Of a DNA stretch of 64,000 nucleotides, positions 62,689 through 64,000 are shown piece by piece (the first letter of the stretch is position 1; each line of letters begins with the position of its first letter). A model generated the notes under the pieces. That model worked only from the letters and a program-made list of their open reading frames with translations, did no database searches and had not been told where the DNA came from. The translations under genes and the position numbers were made by a program. This DNA is from Vibrio tetraodonis (GTDB lineage Bacteria; Pseudomonadota; Gammaproteobacteria; Enterobacterales; Vibrionaceae), in the NCBI RefSeq assembly GCF_003350295.1, contig NZ_QLYY01000009.1:35924-99923 (forward strand), read 5' to 3'.

Positions 62689-64000
62689 ATGATACCCAGA
62701 CATTACCTTAGTAAAGCGACCTTTGGTGGCTTGCTACTTTGCTCCTCTCATTTAGCCTATGCTAGCACGGTAACTTGCCCCAATAGCGAGCCTAATTCAT
62801 ACATTAACGCTAATGGCGCTAATTACCTCGTCGTCGATGACGCCCTGATCAGAGATCAAACGCTGCTTAACCAACTACAAGACGGCACAATCAGGTTTTG
62901 TACCACTCAGGTTACCGATATGAGCGTCTTATTTGCCGATGAAGTTGACTTTAACGCTGATATTGGTGACTGGGACACGCAAAATGTCACCACCATGATT
63001 GGCATGTTCAACCGCGCTGAAAAGTTTAATCAGGATATCGGCCAGTGGGATACCAGCAAGGTTACCAACATGGCATGGCTATTTGCTGGCGCCAAAGCGT
63101 TTAATCAGGATATTGGTAACTGGAATACCGCTAACGTCACCAATATGCGCGAAATGTTTTTTAAGGCGCCCTTTAACCAAAATATTGGTAATTGGAATAC
63201 CACCAAAGTAACTGATATGAGTTATATGTTTAACAACGCTTTCCTTTTTAATCAGGACATCAGCAACTGGAACACGGCTAACGTGACTGATATGAGTTAT
63301 ATGTTTCTTAATGCCTATAAATTTAACCAAGGTATCGGCAATTGGAATACTTCAAATGTTGTGAGTATGAAAGGAATGTTTAAGACTACATCTCGATATT
63401 ACGGAAATGCTTTTAATAGTAATATTGCCAATTGGGACACCAGTAATGTTACCGACATGTCGCACATGTTCTCTGACGCAAAAAAATTCAACCAGAATAT
63501 AACGAGATGGGACACTTCAAAAGTCACCGATATGTCCCACATGTTTTCGTATGCTGAGAACTTTAACCAAAATATTAGTAGCTGGGATACCGCTAATGTC
63601 ACTGACATGAGTTATATGTTCAGAAGCGCCTTTAACTTTAACCAGCCCATAGGCGATTGGATTACATCAAGCGTTACCAATATGGAAGGAATGCTTGCAA
63701 GGCATTCATATTCGTACTCTTATGGTTGGGGGGCGAGTTCTTCAACAACGTATGTGGGAAATAACTGTCAAGAGCTTCCAAACTCGTTTAATCAGAATAT
63801 TAGTGATTGGGATACCTCTAATGTTACGAATATGAGCTATATGTTCGAAAACACATGTAGATTTAATCACGACCTAAATAAGTGGAACACGTCAAAGGTC
63901 ACTGATATGAGTAGGATGTTTCATTACGCTGATAAATTTAACGGCCACATTGGTGAATGGGATACCTCTAGTGTCACAAACATGGAGAACATGTTTTCAC
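62689..64000 (+). CDS. BspA/DUF285 repeat surface protein (runs off window)
   Basis: Tandem paralogue of the preceding gene, open to the last base, so at least 437 residues. Signal peptide (LSKATFGGLLLCSSHLAYAS), the same Cys-containing N-terminal domain (VTCPNSEP, RFCTTQV), and many FNQNISxWDTSNVTDMSxMF repeats. One repeat is interrupted by a Ser/Tyr-rich insertion (SYSYSYGWGASSSTTYVG, near residue 348). It is near-identical to the first gene over residues about 65-120 (DTQNVTTMIGMFNRAEKFNQ), indicating recent duplication or conversion. The C-terminus is not visible. Confidence 0.9.
   Translation, partial: MIPRHYLSKATFGGLLLCSSHLAYASTVTCPNSEPNSYINANGANYLVVDDALIRDQTLLNQLQDGTIRFCTTQVTDMSVLFADEVDFNADIGDWDTQNVTTMIGMFNRAEKFNQDIGQWDTSKVTNMAWLFAGAKAFNQDIGNWNTANVTNMREMFFKAPFNQNIGNWNTTKVTDMSYMFNNAFLFNQDISNWNTANVTDMSYMFLNAYKFNQGIGNWNTSNVVSMKGMFKTTSRYYGNAFNSNIANWDTSNVTDMSHMFSDAKKFNQNITRWDTSKVTDMSHMFSYAENFNQNISSWDTANVTDMSYMFRSAFNFNQPIGDWITSSVTNMEGMLARHSYSYSYGWGASSSTTYVGNNCQELPNSFNQNISDWDTSNVTNMSYMFENTCRFNHDLNKWNTSKVTDMSRMFHYADKFNGHIGEWDTSSVTNMENMFS

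Noticed and set aside
61259..64000. CRISPR-like regular repeats
   Set aside because: The ~75-base periodicity is in frame and diverged between copies, and encodes protein repeats. No identical repeat/spacer structure and no cas genes.

Overview
The window looks like a chromosomal segment of a marine gammaproteobacterium of the Vibrionaceae. The reasons are a tandem glycine riboswitch ahead of a sodium/amino-acid symporter (the arrangement known from the VC1422 locus of Vibrio cholerae), typical Vibrio proteins (YggL, MATE and DHA2 pumps, M32 carboxypeptidase, NrtR-type NAD control, pheST), moderate to low GC, and many small two-strand operons closed by perfect hairpins. I saw no tRNA, rRNA, CRISPR array, insertion sequence or integrase.

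1-10.5 kb is mixed housekeeping and signalling: the 5' part of ribA, a single-domain BLUF photoreceptor, a LysR gene divergent from an EmrAB-like efflux pair, a DUF3291 protein that seems to have lost an internal block, a lipoprotein, a GNAT acetyltransferase, a 10-bp tandem repeat, a membrane GGDEF-EAL protein, a coiled-coil membrane protein with a 52-residue partner, and YggL.

10.5-20.2 kb holds the glycine riboswitch and symporter, an NAD salvage locus (pncA and nrtR divergent from pncB), a LysE exporter, the M32 carboxypeptidase, and a pair of accessory genes, the first of which carries a His-Asp-Gln-Cys arrangement like CE-clan (Ulp1/YopJ-type) cysteine peptidases.

20.2-34.8 kb is metabolic. 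A six-gene minus-strand operon (RidA, ketoglutarate-semialdehyde-type dehydrogenase, M19-like dipeptidase, BCCT transporter, an unknown 572-residue protein, DUF3726) is divergent from its probable LysR regulator and followed by a KDPG/KHG aldolase. It probably imports and degrades a betaine-like or proline-derived compound. Then come a small beta-barrel, D-lactate dehydrogenase, another LysR, a MATE pump and a small unknown gene.

34.8-43.3 kb is accessory and AT-rich. It has a GyrI-like protein, an XRE regulator with a VUT-like membrane protein, and a three-gene operon of exported proteins that I read as a multi-component alpha-pore-forming toxin. Two subunits are XaxA-like paralogues, one of them carrying two extra Lcl/DUF1566 domains, and a 789-residue third protein has the same coiled-coil/hydrophobic/coiled-coil core.

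43.3-49.9 kb returns to conserved genes: pheST, a PQQ sugar dehydrogenase, and a TetR/old-yellow-enzyme pair with three copies of a 16-bp operator between them.

49.9-64 kb is almost entirely secreted or surface protein: two RTX repeat proteins sharing one C-terminal signal, a four-gene cluster with three paralogous Cys-rich coiled-coil-hairpin proteins plus a membrane-anchored coiled coil, and two tandem BspA/DUF285 repeat proteins, the second cut by the window end. The three-paralogue cluster and the toxin operon are the best candidates for undescribed systems.
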